Positions 1 through 12,382 of a stretch of DNA of 64,000 nucleotides are shown here, in pieces; positions within the stretch are counted from its first letter, which is position 1; every line of letters starts with the position of its first letter. Location: the NCBI GenBank assembly GCA_003439945.1, contig QVRM01003942.1, forward strand, positions 40,785-104,784, read 5' to 3'. Source of the DNA: Dermanyssus gallinae (Eukaryota; Arthropoda; Arachnida; Mesostigmata; Dermanyssidae). The position numbers were made by a program, and so were the translations under genes. The notes under the pieces are model-generated. The model worked only from the letters and a program-made list of their open reading frames with translations. It was not told the origin of the DNA and made no database searches.

Positions 1-1176
1 AATATAGTTAACTGTCTAGTCCACTCAATATAATTTGATATACAAATTTACCTGACGATCAAGTCGCTAGCCATAACAAATACTGTGGAGTCACTACTCA
101 AGCCTCTTACGTTAGAATAATGCCTAAAATAGACATGCTAAATATGATTCTTTATATCCACGCCACTGCAAGAATGAATTCAAGTCGGAAGACGCAGCCG
201 TCCTGGTAAATTGCACATTAAATAAGCAATAAATACGCTTCCACATCTCGGCAATAAAAGGCCCAACCTTGAGTTTCATTTTTGGAATGCTTCGTTCATA
301 CTGATACCAAAGATCCCGATAATTATTTCAAAAATTCTAAATCTCCTTAGGACAAGCATTATAGTGCATACACGTATTTATGTTATGAGTCTCTATCAAG
401 CGTGCGATCATTCTCTGTTAAAGTCGCAGCAAGTATGGTAGAAACCCAATACAACCCTCTTTGTTTGTTTCCACTGATAAATGACTATTGTTCTAGCAGA
501 CTGACTCTAATAAACTCGAATGGCTTTGGTAGTAACGATCGCAATAAATCGACACGAATTGGCAAGGTCATACACGACCTCGTCTGTCTAAGACGGGAAA
601 CAATGGCCTTTAACAAGATCCCTTTCTCGCAATTCTGGACCCGGGGGGGGGGAAGTGTGGCATTATGCATTTCTGTAAATTTCCTTCGAAAAAGGTTCCT
701 TTGGTTCCTTTATATTCTACCAACTAATGGCATCTATGACGGCCCCATATTTGACGGGTAAGCAGTTTACCCGTCAACATGCACACAGTATAATTGAGCA
801 CTGTAGTTCGTTTATCCCCACATTAATTAGATGATACGTTCTTGATATACAAAAGGGTAATTCTACTTGCTCGAAGGTAAACGAAATTCCCGTCGTCAAC
901 TGTACGACATTTTTATTTCCACACAAAGAGGAACCCTCTCATATTAACTCCATATATTATAATGTATTGACAAGTCTCGTAAAAATTGCCACTAAGATGT
1001 TAGCAATGTTTGCTTATACGATGAAGATATACGTGAGCCGGAATCATTGTTGTTGACGTATATGGCATAAAATGTTAACAGTCATAACCAATTACAGCAA
1101 TTGCATGTATATGAACAATAATGTATTTTTAACTCAAACTAAGGTCTTTTGAAAGCTTTCATCGCTTCGAAAAGCT
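1..1176. other. AT-rich intergenic DNA, no gene seen
   Basis: I see no exon, RNA gene or recognisable element here. A run of nine G residues lies near 642-650. Short open stretches on both strands show no family motif. Confidence 0.4.
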
Positions 1177-3717
1177 ATGCGGCCTAACTTTTACGAAGAA
1201 AGCGCCAATCTCAGGTCAAGTATGTATCGGACTGACTATGCCCGCAGTGATGATCTACCACGAGCCCTTAAAGTTTCCGCAAAAAACATAGATACGTCGC
1301 GAGAAGCTACGAGCAAACAGATGATGTCTGCGTCCGGTGCGCCAAGCCCGGCCACCTGTCCAAAACGTACTCCACTTCGACCAGTTGCAGTTATGGCTTA
1401 TGCCCAATCAATAGGTTACCTTTTGAAATCATCCGAGAATAAAATGCTACCATCCAGCCCGTCAACGATATTAACGCCTGCGAGAACTTTTGCAATGGCC
1501 GGTTCTACGCCATTGTCATCCGAAACGCAGAAAAGGCGGCTGCTTTGAAGCACAATCGAGCCACAACATTCCTGGCACGCCATCCGAGGGCTACGATTGT
1601 CCCAGCTGTATGTCCCACCCAGTACGTATGTCCCAGCTTCGCCTAGCCCGGCCTTGGACATGAAAGCGCTCAACGCTTCAATCACGGTCCGAGTTCTGGA
1701 AACGGTCATCTTTCAGTTGGAGATGATGATGGCAGGGATCATCTTGCAGACCTTTTAGACACTCGAAATCGCCGATCGAAGTAATAGTAGACGATGACCA
1801 ACCTTCTCGACGTCCTGGATAGTGTAGCACAGACAAATTCTCTGGAAGCATGGACCCAGCTAAGACTCTCCACTTGATTGCCCTCAGGGGACGTAAGATC
1901 ACCCAGATCAAGAAGAGTCCCGCGACCTTCGACCCAACTACTCTGATGCCGCTAGCAGCCATTTGCCGCCATGGCAGCTCTCTCACCAACGGACCGGATG
2001 CAGCAGCCGCCGAACGCCGCCCGAGAATCTTCGCTAATGCAATTCGTGCAGTGAGAGCATTGTATTCAAACAGTAGCAGCTATGTAATCCCTTTAAGGGA
2101 ATGCTCAATAAGTAACTCATGTACACCCCGACAACAGCCTTTGGGATCTGCCCCTTCCCAATGACACCATTTTCCCTGACAAGGTGATGTTCCAGCTGAG
2201 GAGCTTCCGCAAGCAAGAGTTTTGGGTCTGGATGGCAATACACCCGCCCGTCTTCTCACCTTCACCAAATTGCCTTCAAGTATCATGACGGCGGTGAAGG
2301 TGAATGAAAATTGCCTTCAAGCGCATACAACGCTTCCTCATAGAACAGCTACGACCTCGCCAGTTGTGATACGGCATGAAGTCATGTGGTCGCCCACTTC
2401 TCGTAAGACCCACGTCGCTGTGCTCTGGAGATGGACGCACCACGTCGGTACCCGGCTGTCATTAGGGATATCCGGATGCACCGCTTTTTTCAGCTTGCAC
2501 TTCATGCCGATCCTTCTATAGCTGAAAAGTGGACTTGGCCTTGGCCGACCTCGATCTGGACGTGGTCCCTCCCTAAAAGCAAGTCCAGCGTTCAAAATAT
2601 CCGCAGACTTCCAGCGGCTTAATTCGGTTCTGTTGCGAGGTGCATCTGCATTTTTCTCGATACGTTCGCGCACTCCCTACTGTAGCTACCGGGCAGCCTT
2701 GGTGGTCTCGGATACAAACGCCTCTCCAGCCTTGCTTTCGCCGGCATTCGCCCTGCCAGGGAACTGTTCGAGCCCTCATCGGACAGGATTATCCAGTAGC
2801 TAACTAAGACGAAGCCATTCAGGAGTGACAGCTCATCTCTGGCAAATTCGACTCAGAAAAGAGAAATAGGGGCAATCGTGATCGCCGTGGGATAAAATGC
2901 GCAAGCCATGCGCAAGCCAAATCCCGCCTCAAAGGCTTCCTAAGCGCAAGCCTGGAGGACTTGGTCCGTTTCGCTTACACATGAAGATTGAAGAGCGGTC
3001 TTTTGGCTGAACGTCCCCTCGGATGACAAGCTTGGCGCCGTACTGTCAAACCCGGAGTTCAGGACCGTGAGCGTCCGCCTAGGTCTTGATGCTTTCGCCG
3101 CTTACCCATGTTCTTGTGGCAAGAACATGACTGATGCGAAGGGTCGCCATAAGCTGAGCTGCAAGGAGACGCCACCCTTGAAGCCACAACGACGCAAATG
3201 TTGAGCTCTTTAGGACCTTCAGACAGGCGGGCTTTGCCGTGCACGTTGAGCCAAAAAATATGTGTGAAAGTGAAAATAGTGGTCAGACAGTATGACCCTG
3301 ACCATGAAGTGGGCCATGAAGAAATTGCTGATCTGGGACGTGTCGATTCGGAACACTTATGCGGCGAGCTAGACGGCAATATCCCACACGGTAGGCGGAG
3401 AGGGACAAGACTGATCACTACGAAGTCTTGGCGAACGAGTACACCCTCTGCCCGTTCACCGTTGAGACATGGAGCGTGTTGGGAGGCCATGGCCATAACG
3501 CGGACAATCGGCCAGATCATCAAGAAGTCGAAGGGGGCCAAACGATCCACAGCGTTCCTAAGACAGCGCATCCACTTAGAAGTCCAGCGCGGCAACGCGA
3601 GACTGATTCTCGACACTCTTCCAAAGGGAAAAGACCAATAGGAACTGATGCATTATTAGGGAGTTCAATCTGTTTTGTTGGCTTTGATAATAAATTAAAG
3701 TATTATTATTATTATTA
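1177..3717 (+). mobile_element. Degraded non-LTR retrotransposon with REL-type C-terminus
   Basis: A heavily frameshifted retroelement read on the plus strand. Near 1652-1710 a stretch reads D-M-K-A-L-N, resembling the RT palm motif (D-F-K-N-A-F-N in the better copy at 32.6-34.8 kb). At 3031-3180 a readable stretch ends in a Cys/His cluster (CSCG, then GRHKLSC) that aligns with the zinc-binding part of the sister copies. At 3558-3620 comes the family C-terminus FLRQRIHLEVQRGNA. The element finishes in a short (TTA)n tail at about 3696-3717. Family knowledge: Cys-His cluster plus a PD...D motif is the signature of restriction-like endonucleases of the R2/CRE type; the exact clade is not settled. 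It is certainly non-functional as read. Confidence 0.6.
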
Positions 3718-3770
3718 AATTCGTTTCGGTTATAATAAATAAAGCTTCGGTTCGAGCAGCAGGTTGTCAT

Positions 3771-4170
3771 TTGTATGCAGTTTCCACACTTGGGAAATTA
3801 CTATTATTATTATTGAGCCTATACACGCATCTTCTTGAGGACCACGTTGTAATGGCGTTCGGCCTCGAGTCATCTGGCGTTTGGGGCAAGGATGCACTCA
3901 AATTGGCAAAAGAGCTTGGAAAGAAGCTATTTGATGCCACAGCGGAGCCAAGGATCGACCGCGTTCCTCCGACAGAGAGTGTCATTAGAATTACAGAGAG
4001 GCAACGCCAAAATGATGTTGAGTGGTCACCGACACTCAAGCAATAAGAATAATATATGCAATATAGTAGATGTTATATAAGTGATATGTTAATAATTGTG
4101 ATATATGTACATATTTATAAAATAAACCCTTGGTAAAAAATATTATTATTATTATTATTTATTATTATTA
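3771..4170 (+). mobile_element. Second REL-type retroelement 3' end with (ATT)n tail
   Basis: A second partial copy directly after the first. Open sequence from about 3845 reads into a frame with GKDALKLAKELGKKL; a shift of frame then gives FLRQRVSLELQRGNA, the same C-terminal motif as at 3558-3620. It is followed by AATAAA-like sequence and an (ATT)n tract at 4140-4170. It may be a 5'-truncated insertion, the usual product of target-primed reverse transcription. Confidence 0.55.
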
Positions 4171-4276
4171 AGTTAATACAATTGTGAGGTATGAACGTTT
4201 AAATCATGTTTATTTTTTTATTATTTATAATTTATTATTATTATCATTATTATTATTATTACTATTATTACTATTC
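4138..4276. repeat. (ATT)n microsatellite tracts
   Basis: Two ATT-rich arrays (about 4140-4170 and 4226-4275) separated by AT-rich sequence. They probably derive from the simple-repeat tails of the retroelement copies just upstream, as the same tail occurs at 3696-3717. Confidence 0.7.
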
Positions 4277-4375
4277 AGAGAGAACGCCACCAGAAGACAA
4301 GAAGAGTGTCACTCTGCGTGAACTTCTCGATGTTCTCATTGTTGATGCGGCTTGATTGACAGGCCCGCGAATTAC

Positions 4376-4588
4376 CTTGGGTAGAGTAAGGCTGGCCGGT
4401 AGAGAAGGCGAAACTTCAGGAAGCCAGTGCAGGCTGAAGACGAGAAAGAGGCCCTGACTGATGAGGATTGCCAACGCGACGAGAATGAAGGGAAGATATC
4501 GCCGAAACAGCCACACCCGGGGTTTCGATCGGCCCGCGCGGGCCGTCGCTACGAAACACATGAAGAACGAAGGCAAACGGCCACTCAC
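4376..4588 (-). CDS. Candidate first coding exon with type II signal anchor
   Basis: On the minus strand an ATG at 4588 opens 71 codons that end at a good splice donor (AAG then GTAATT, boundary at 4376, phase 0). The peptide has a basic N-terminus (RSKPRVWLFRR) followed by one hydrophobic helix, about residues 31-53, and a Pro/Ser-rich stem. This layout is typical of Golgi type II enzymes such as glycosyltransferases, but no catalytic domain is visible, so that is inference. The region is much more GC-rich than its flanks. The frame stays open past the donor to 4271, so a short unspliced 105-residue protein is the alternative. Later exons would lie further left, among the TE debris or outside the window. 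A degraded copy lies at 50736-50924. Confidence 0.4.
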
Positions 4589-4990
4589 GACGATGAGCTC
4601 TGCCTCATTGCGACAGCTGACTTGGTTCGATCAAACTCACATTGTTTGTTTACCTAAAGTACGGTCATTAGGAAACACTCCGGAAGCATCATCCTTTGCC
4701 ACACACGTCAACACACGTTAGCGGCCAACATTCTCTTCCTGTCCCGCCCTCTACACAGCTGGCTTGCGTTCGCAACGCGCGCCTATATGAAACAGCGCAC
4801 ACTTGAACAATTAAACGAACGCCATATTATAGCCAATCTAGAATCACACATGTTTCTTACTCATCATCAGATCATCTCTTCTGTTTTAACGTGCGCCGGA
4901 GAAGGAGGGGACACACCACTCTCCACTAAAGCTCATTGTGGAAAGGGCGGCTCGGAGTAGTCCGACTTACCGACATACTTCCGTCAAGTG
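4376..4990. repeat. Segment duplicated at 50.7-51.6 kb
   Basis: Several blocks recur in the same order and orientation about 46.5 kb away: the minus-strand coding block, a block with TAGCGGCCAACRTTC (4718 region and 51294 region), and a block with GGAAAGGGC then TCGGAGT and TCCGACTT (4938-4970 and 51530-51561). The order of blocks suggests an old segmental duplication or two copies of one dispersed element. Confidence 0.5.
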
Positions 4991-6160
4991 TCCTGTGAGA
5001 CTAGCATGCACTTCGCTATAGATAAAGCAACGGCAGCACAGCGACAAGTTTAACATCATTCTCAAGGCATGATTACAAATGAATTGCAGTTAATGACATA
5101 TCTACGTCTTGGAACATAAAGTCTATTTCGAGAGCTTGTTAATTTGCATATTTTCGATCCCAAAGCTGTAGTAATTAGTGTCGTCAAAAAATATTTTTAT
5201 TTTCTCTGCAATTTGTAGATTAGTTTTATAGGTGATTTTAATGTTCTTGCATTGATTGTCTCTCTCAACAATTATTTAAGTGCATAATATGACTAATCAG
5301 GCTTGATTCCGCTTTCCTTCAAAATATAATATTCCTACTAATAGCGGCAGTACTAGCTATTTCGTTATGTTTTAGAGCCATGTATGTTTTTCTTGATACT
5401 TACTGCGGTTATACGTTTTGTCCACTCTACTCTGCGGCTCTACATTTTGTTCACTGTATTGTATATTTTACCCAATCTGGTGTGTAAATAAATCATGTGA
5501 ATATGCTTGTCCACTCTGTATGCAATACCCCCAACGATACGTCGCTAGTATCACTGACGACGATTTCAAACTTGCCTATCGGCTGGGCCCGGTCAAGCAA
5601 ACGTCTTGTCTTTGTCCCATTCTAGTGACGTTATACAGCGACAGAAATAAGGCGTAGACCCTGGCGTCGGCATAATTTTCACTAAAGGGTAAAGCAAACT
5701 CTACAAACTGTATTACTAAATTCTGTGAACCGGCAGATTATCGACCCCCTCAGCTGGTAACAACAATGGCTAAAGCGGCTGTTCAAGCTGGTAACCAGCC
5801 TCTACTTCCACCACCCACTATATAGAGTGACGAATACTGGCCCAACATCAGTTTGGCTATCCGGCCCGGTGGTGGGTGCATTCTGCCTGCGCCTCGCGAC
5901 CAGAGAAGATACATAGCAAGTGCGCGGGTGCGAACCCCACCGTTGCGCATTTGCATTTAAGCGCGTCCATCGCGATTGCGGAAGCAATGCGAAAAGCAGT
6001 CCCGTCGATGTTAAATCTTGACTGAGGATCAGCCCGAAAAATTGATCGCTGATGATCAATTCTGCTGCGCCGCTTTCGCAGACATCGAAGCGACGAGCTG
6101 TTCGAAACATAGCTCGACAGACTAACAGTTGACGGACCTTTAACGAGAACAGCAGTCACA
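4991..6160. other. Intergenic DNA, no gene recognised
   Basis: AT-rich to about 5500, then more GC-rich from 5800. I see no exon with convincing splice sites. The GC-rich part has open frames on the minus strand without a recognisable motif. Confidence 0.35.
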
Positions 6161-6164
6161 CTAA

Positions 6165-6305
6165 CGGAGCAAGATGGGTTAGTGGCCAATGCCTTTACCT
6201 TGCATTCGGGAGGCCTGGGTTCCCTGGAGACCCAGACCGGCCACTCCTAAATTGGTTTTCATGGTTCCCAGTTTAACCAAGGTACCGGAGTGGGCTAATT
6301 TTCGA
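6165..6305 (+). mobile_element. tRNA-derived SINE, copy 1
   Basis: The sequence starts GAGCAAGATGG, has an A-box-like GGGTTAGTGGCC, then TTGCATTCGGGAGG and a B-box region CTGGGTTCCCTGGAGACCC, followed by the shared body from CCGGCCACTCC. The B box carries a small insertion compared with copies at 37.8 and 58.1 kb. The body is truncated at about 6305, before the conserved 3' segment ending CCGTACACGGGC. The B-box damage suggests it is an old copy. Confidence 0.7.
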
Positions 6306-6728
6306 CCACGATCGAAAAAAACGGGGAGCACAGATGTCGCAATAAAAAGAGATGGTGCATTACCATCCAAACCCCCAGTACGTTAAAGAAAAAAAAGAAA
6401 GTTAACGGACGAGGATGAGGCGGAATAGAAGAAGATGAGAAAGAAGAGGGTCGCGCGCGAAACATAACAGTCGCCGACGACGCACACAACCAGAAACAGC
6501 GTCGCCAAGAGCGCGACTTACGACTGAGGGAGGAGTCATAGTTCCAACACCGGCGCCATTCGCAACTCTGCCGGCAATATTAACAACAAAAACGTCAACG
6601 AGCAGACGCCAAAAGCAGCCGCAGCAGCCTTCGCAACCTTTAGGTAGACAATAATAACATCAAACTCACAACCAGATCTGCTACTGACAACGCCAAAACG
6701 TTAAATACGGGCGGCAACGTTCATGAAA

Positions 6729-6888
6729 ACAACGCGATTCGACTTAAACCGAATGCACGGCCAAAAAAGTGATGAACTGATTGCAGATATAAGTGACTTT
6801 ATGTATATATATACATATGCACTCATGTATGTAACCACATCTTCAAATCACTTTTGTGGCCGAGCGTTCGGTTTGAGTCGAATCGTGT

Positions 6889-6891
<3 letters not shown>
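6729..6891. mobile_element. Fold-back element with 45-bp inverted repeats
   Basis: Arms at 6729-6773 and 6847-6891 are inverted copies matching at about 40 of 45 positions; both hold CGATTCGACT-like and ACCGAA sequence. A 73-bp loop separates them, giving a 163-bp hairpin-forming unit. The right arm abuts a (TA)n array. No protein is encoded. It could be a small MITE or a solitary fold-back; no clear target duplication is visible. Confidence 0.6.

Positions 6892-6932
<41 letters not shown>
6891..6932. repeat. (TA)n microsatellite
   Basis: An almost pure TA array directly joined to the right arm of the fold-back element. Confidence 0.9.
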
Positions 6933-6933
<1 letters not shown>

Positions 6934-7379
6934 ACTTTCGTATTATATTAGTTACTACACCTGCATATCTTCTGTGTCAAGGATCCCGCAGGCCGGAGAG
7001 TCATTTTAAGGGGGATACATATATCTGTAGGCACTGTCGTGCATATATGTAGCGTTTTAGTGGGTACTGCCTCAAGCCTTCGGCTTGACTTTTGCCAAGC
7101 GCAAAAGGCTTGCTGGTAAGACTTCCTGTTTGGTGGCTGGGTCCCACACTGTATGAGCGTGTGCATGTTAAGGAGTCGGCCGATCCCTGTATGCTCTTAC
7201 TCAGTTGTACTTAAATGCATTTTAAGCCCTAAGCCCCTTAAAAAGCCTCTCAGTCCGTCATTTATTGACCTACTCTTTATGGTCAGTGAATTATAACACT
7301 TAAATTCGATAATACATACATATTCTTTATTTCGCACTAACCTTGCATTTTAAGATGATACATAATTACAATACAGTCG

Positions 7380-8850
7380 TCATTATATACAATTTGAACA
7401 CTTCAGCGACCGTCCCACCGGGCGAGAGAGTGCAAAGACCGCGTCTGGCAGCGTGGTATTTAGCGCATATCTGCGAGCAGAACCGGCAACGACATTAATC
7501 GCCGACTTGGTGAAATTCTTGAGTCGAACACACCAAGTGATGATAGCTATGCACAATGTACCTTGTGCACACGTGCCGGCTACTGCATGCCATTCCATTC
7601 CAGAGCTCCCTGGCGAGGTACACATCTACCTCTGCGCTACCTCAGCCGAGTCCTCAGTCACTTTTCCCTGCCACTCTAACAAAAATTGCTGAAGTGGTTC
7701 TGTAATAGGTGACTTAAGCCTGACTCTGATTGTTTCCAGTGCCGGTCTGCAACCAGCTAGCAGGTACACAAAGCGGTTCTTTGCCGTTCGCGGCAAGCAA
7801 AGAAAGCTTTTATATGTATTGTGAAGGATCTTTCTAGCTGCGCAAAAATTTGCCGCTGAAAGATGGCCCCACACCCTTCCAAGGCTGTAGCTCAACATTG
7901 GTATAATCTTTAGCTTGAAAAAACGCTCTGCGGCACCCAGAGACAATTGTCGATGGTCTCTCACCTCTGTGTGAATAGAGGCAATAGTCGCCCGACACCA
8001 GTAGAACTCGATAATAGTAATATAAAAGTCTTTAAATTTAAATTTGTAGGTATAACCCTTGACTTTTCACTGACGTTCCGAACCCACATAAATACCCTAA
8101 TTACTAGACTTAAACAGATTGTGCCTCAATTGAGAAAACTAAGCAATCTTGACTTATTCTTTGATGTTATGGTGATCTGAGGTGTGTGCCATGTTGGGCA
8201 CCTCAGCACGATGTGTTCCGGGGCCATCAAGTCCATCGCCGCAGTGGACGCACGTGGGGCTAGGGGCCTTCCCGATCCTAAACAGGTAGGACTGAAAGCC
8301 CTGTGCGATGTTATCGGCTGTCTTCGCTGCCTTTTCCGTCACCCGCCGCATGTGGTAAGTGTCACAGAAACCCCTTAGGTACCTTAGGCTGTTGACGACT
8401 TCGATGTCCTGTTCTTTCAGGCGAAGTAACGGGGGGGGGGGGGGTATTTTATCCGACCCACCAGAAGTGTCGCCTCCCTCTTGGAAGCGGCGAGAACATG
8501 GCGAGAACTCGTGGCGGTGTTCAACCTGCGTCTGGATCGCTTTATGGCGTTGATGGTTAAGCGACTCTTACGGAATCCGTGTTGAGCGTCAACCAGTAGG
8601 AGCTGGGGCCATTGGGTATGTCTACCGGAACTACAGCTTTCCCAACGAGTCCGTCCGAAACACCTCAATCGCCGCGGCGGCTACCACTTGCGGCTATTCC
8701 GTCGTTGGTAGCTTAACCGCGGAGATTGAGACACCATCAGGTCCCCGTGTCTTTCCTCCCCTGAGGCGTTCCGCTGCGTCGTCCATCTCTTTGCGGGGTG
8801 ACTTCCGGTAGGTCCTGTTCATCGATCCCTGAGGCCTTCAAACGGACGCT
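7380..8850 (-). mobile_element. Degraded R1/jockey-like non-LTR retrotransposon
   Basis: Read on the minus strand from about 8830 down. Near 8590-8550 an RT fragment reads QHGFRKSRLTINAI, the conserved RT block seen as QYGFRKRRPKISAI at 13.1 kb. At 8351-8290 a fragment matches the RT thumb (RVTEKAAKTADNIA), followed by SYLFRIGKAPSPTC and VHCGDGLDGP, the Cys-rich C-terminal domain of R1/jockey-type proteins. At 7964-7400 follows a thumb-like segment (FFKLKIIPMLSYSL, then FLCLPRTAKNRF) also found at 17.4-18.2 kb. Several frameshifts and one inserted plus-strand fragment break it. Confidence 0.55.
7975..8170 (+). mobile_element. RT thumb fragment of another retroelement, opposite strand
   Basis: A plus-strand stretch reads NIKVFKFKFVGITLDFSLTF then THINTLITRLKQI. 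The pattern F-x-F-x-G-I-T-L-D-x-x-L-T-F-x-x-H-I is characteristic of the region after the RT palm in CR1/jockey/RTE-type elements. It lies inside or between minus-strand fragments, suggesting a nested or rearranged insertion. Confidence 0.5.
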
Positions 8851-9138
8851 CCCGATAATCAGTTAAGAGAACGTACATCACTTAATTATTTTAAGGAATA
8901 TGGCATAATAAATTACTAAGTGAGCTCTAAAAAGACGACATTTTAAAGATATACAAGTTTTTTTTTCTTAATTAAAAAACATCACTACACATAAAGCGCA
9001 ACTGAATACTAGTGAATTTGCAAATAACTGTGATGACAGGTACAACGATATGCAAAACATTGTACGAATTCCGTGAGAAGCGTGTCCTAAATTAAACCGT
9101 TTTAAAACCGTTTTAAATTAAATTGAATATACTGCAAA

Positions 9139-9141
<3 letters not shown>

Positions 9142-9192
<51 letters not shown>
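9142..9192. repeat. (TA)n microsatellite
   Basis: An uninterrupted TA array of about 25 units. Confidence 0.95.
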
Positions 9193-9194
<2 letters not shown>

Positions 9195-10006
9195 GTGGCA
9201 TAGTAAACACGAGCCTTCCTTTCCTGAGTAAAGTTTATATTCAATCAAATAACGTAGGTAGATCAGCTCTATTTCCTGGTGTGTAGGTGTGTACTGGTGT
9301 CAGTTCAATAACCCTGTCTATACGCCAACACATGCAGGGTAATTTGGGCTCCCTTACATGGCCATACGAATATTCTACTTAAATTGCGACCACCTTCATG
9401 AAAAATGCGTTTCTGTATATTGTGTATAATTATGTAGACGCCGCTGGATCTGATGTGCAAAATATGTGCGCTGCAACTGTCTCTGCATCTACATTACAGG
9501 TGACGCTGCGGTCGGGAGAAGGCGGAATAAGAATGTAACGCAAATGTACTAGAACAAGTCGTTTATTACTTGCCCGTGCTGATGATGATTAAAGTACTAT
9601 TTTCATTCCGTAAAGACGCATCATTATTACAACAGACATCGAGGAGGCGTTCACATTGACTCTAATTAGTCCTTTTCACAGATCTCGCCTTCGTTGTGGT
9701 TTGTTTTGTCATTAGAAATCAGAGAGGATCTGATTACTGATTTAAATAAAGCGTATTTAGTACATGTCAACGTTCTTTGTGGACCTTACATGAAAAAATG
9801 CATTATTATTTAGAAGACAAAGCCAAAAAAATGGCCGATTAAAGCAAATTTCTCTTCTACATGCCTCTCCTAGGGAACCCCTATATAAATCCAGTAACGA
9901 GTACGCGATGACGATGGGCCCATTTCTAAGTTATCGTTCTACAGGCATCTCAGCCAATTACAATGGTCTAAATGTGGTTCTCAGAGCGTACAGAAAAAAA
10001 AACAAA

Positions 10007-10012
<6 letters not shown>

Positions 10013-10073
<61 letters not shown>
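10013..10073. repeat. (TA)n microsatellite
   Basis: An uninterrupted TA array of about 30 units after an A-rich run. Confidence 0.95.
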
Positions 10074-10075
<2 letters not shown>

Positions 10076-10385
10076 GACACATCCATTTGCAGTAAAGTAA
10101 TACAAACATTATTTTTGAACGAAGCACTTAAGCGGTTTCAAAGCTTAGAAAGGGCTACTGTTCTACAATAGTGGGCCTACACATCGGAACACACTTCTCC
10201 AAACACAAACATAACGGGAAATTCAATAGAATCGGTAAATTATTTTCGCGTCCTAGTAAACCACGTTTTCACATTATTAGCTAAAAAAATACAATGCAAA
10301 AGGTCCGCTTCACTTGGGCTCGTGCTTTGGGCTTTTGAAATAGTGGAAACGAAATTATTATCTTAGAAGTTTATTTATATAATTT

Positions 10386-10450
10386 CACTATGTTAGCACT
10401 TTGGAGTGGACAATTGTCTCCGCGCGAACGTGTGATCACTTCTCTAACCC
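10386..10450. repeat. Dispersed repeat, also at 31.75 kb
   Basis: A block beginning TATGTTAGCACTTTGGAGTG, then ACAATTGTCTCCGCG and ending TCTCTAACCCAG recurs at 31748-31815 in the same orientation. Here it directly abuts the 3' end of a minus-strand REL-type retroelement; the other copy lies 0.8 kb beyond such an element. It may belong to that element's 3' untranslated region. Confidence 0.6.
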
Positions 10451-10464
10451 AGGGTTAGCCCAGT

Positions 10465-11320
10465 TCAACAATGTGCCCCGAACAGACGCTGCATTTCCTC
10501 GTTGAATGTCGAGCGACAGCCCCTGACGCAAGAATTCGGATGCTCTCGAGTCTCCTGTCGAGCAGCTCCCATAGTCTCGAACGCCAACGGACAAAATTCA
10601 TGCGGATAATCGACGCTTGAGTATTTTCTGCATTTATTAGCCTCAGCTAACCTGGAAGCATGACCTGCTCGGTCCGCACCTGCACCGACCATCAAAGGGG
10701 CTAATGAGTCGGTTACAGTTGCGTCTCAAACAAGCATGCGGCCATGCTCAAAGGGCGTCAAAGTCAGACCGTCAGGTCTTTTTCCATCATCCCTTGAAAG
10801 ACCCGGGGGCTCTACAACGCACGGGAAGCCGGCAGATCTAAGTGCGCGGCTAAAGGTGTCATTTAAAGTGGAGTGACGCGCTCGTCGGCCTGCACTCAAC
10901 GCGCATGACAGGCCATGATGGGCCAACGCGTCGACGAAATCACCACAACGACATCGGTGGGGCACGACTAGGTCAACACCAAGCTGCAGCCCTGCGCTTA
11001 TACGCGTCGTCTCGTCGTCTAACAGAGTCCCAATTCGCGGACAGGGTAGGGCCTGTAACCAAGCCCCAACCCCTTGACTACTTACAGCTCGAAGGTTGAG
11101 TCTATCAGTAACAGAAGGTGCTTTATTAATCAGATTTGCTAGTCGCTTTTCTGTCCAACTGCCCTGGTTAGCCCTATCATCCGGAGGAGAATCAAATAAC
11201 AACGCCAATTCGTCGGTCAGCCTTTGAAGTTCAATGTTATAGGCATCCCACCCATCACTGTCCAATAATGCTTTAACCCTGTCTGCCGCCTGGGTCAATG
11301 ACGACACGATTGCGGAAATG
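10465..11320 (-). mobile_element. REL-type retrotransposon, 5'-truncated C-terminal part
   Basis: One open frame of 193 codons (11307-10726) followed, after a frame break, by a further 76-codon frame to 10465. Visible motifs in order are RLNLRAVSSQGVGAW, a Cys/His cluster (CRCGD...HHGLSC), RALRSAGFP, and GKRPDGLTLTPF. The RPD with a later Asp is the PD...D restriction-like endonuclease pattern. The continuation reads ADRAGHASRLAEANKCRKY and CPLAFETMG, as in sister copies. The RT domain is missing, consistent with 5' truncation. This is one of the cleaner copies in the window. Confidence 0.75.
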
Positions 11321-12382
11321 ATTGAAAACGAAATTATTGCTATTGACTGTATTTAGCTGAATCTACTGTACAAAAATGTTGAAATATTCCCGGCCTGTAC
11401 CATTCGGTGAGTTATCCTAGAATTGAAACCACGTTCGCCTTGCTGGGCATTAATGAAAAGTTTCAGGCATAATAACTGTGAAAGTTTGCCCAATTTAGTA
11501 AGTAATATCTCAGTCAAACGGAACGGTGTTATCTAAGTCTCAACCTTGGCGTCGTCTTGGTCATCGTGCGCTAGGCTGCACGGGTGACTTCCTCCACAGT
11601 GACGCCTGGGATCTCGTCCTTTCATCCTCCTGCTCGGAAGGCTTACTCCCCACTGAATAAAGTCCACGCGAAATCCGCATAGATAGGTACAAGTCTTCCA
11701 GCCGTTTTCTTTTCTATTTCTAGTGGTGCCGGCTCCTCTGTTTGCCCTAACTAACCGGTAGGGCCTTCTTCAGGGATACTCGTTTGTTGTTGCCAGAAAC
11801 TTGAGCTTCGTTTTTCCTTGTGGTAATTCTTTTGGATTGGTGTTGTGCCCTCAACTAAACCATTATTTGCTGTTTCCTCATTGTCTTTTGTCAGCCTCGA
11901 TTGCACTCTGGTTTGTAGTTTTTAATGCAATATCAGCGGGTCTTTTTTTGTAGACGAGTAACTGGAAAATGCGGTCTGCATACGCGGACACCACTGCAGA
12001 CAACGCGTCTGCAAGTGTGTAGTGTGGAGCTCCAACCCACTAAAAACCAGCCATCCCCCCATCCTCCCAACCGACCGGGAATTGCATGTGCAAGTACTTC
12101 AAACAGTCGGTGGAAGTGGAAGTCTACACGTGGCCAGCTTCTTCTCCGGAGGCCTGAAAGGTGCGTGTCGTGCGGCGGTTGTTTGCTGTAGTTTTTGCCA
12201 TTACTATGTTCCTAAAAAGTTTCGTCGCTTTTAGCCACTGGGGCAAAAAGTCCTGCATTAGATTGCAGATGCTCGGCAGGCTCGTTCGACTCGTTGGACC
12301 CGGCGCAGGCGGCTTCGGTTTGTTACAGTTGCTAAAGTGCTAGCAGGCTAGGCCGGAGCCCCGTATAGGGCTATTGAATCGG
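11321..12382. other. No gene recognised
   Basis: Moderately GC-rich from 11530 to 12340, with open stretches on the plus strand lacking any motif. It may be the 3' flank of the minus-strand retroelement that follows. Confidence 0.3.

Larger units (their letters stand above)
8851..10380. other. AT-rich intergenic DNA with two (TA)n arrays
   Basis: No gene is seen. Besides the TA arrays at 9142-9192 and 10013-10073 the stretch holds only short open frames. Confidence 0.4.

Noticed and set aside
5920..5950. B-box-like GGGTGCGAACCCC at 5926-5945
   Set aside because: No A box at the right distance and no second copy in the window.
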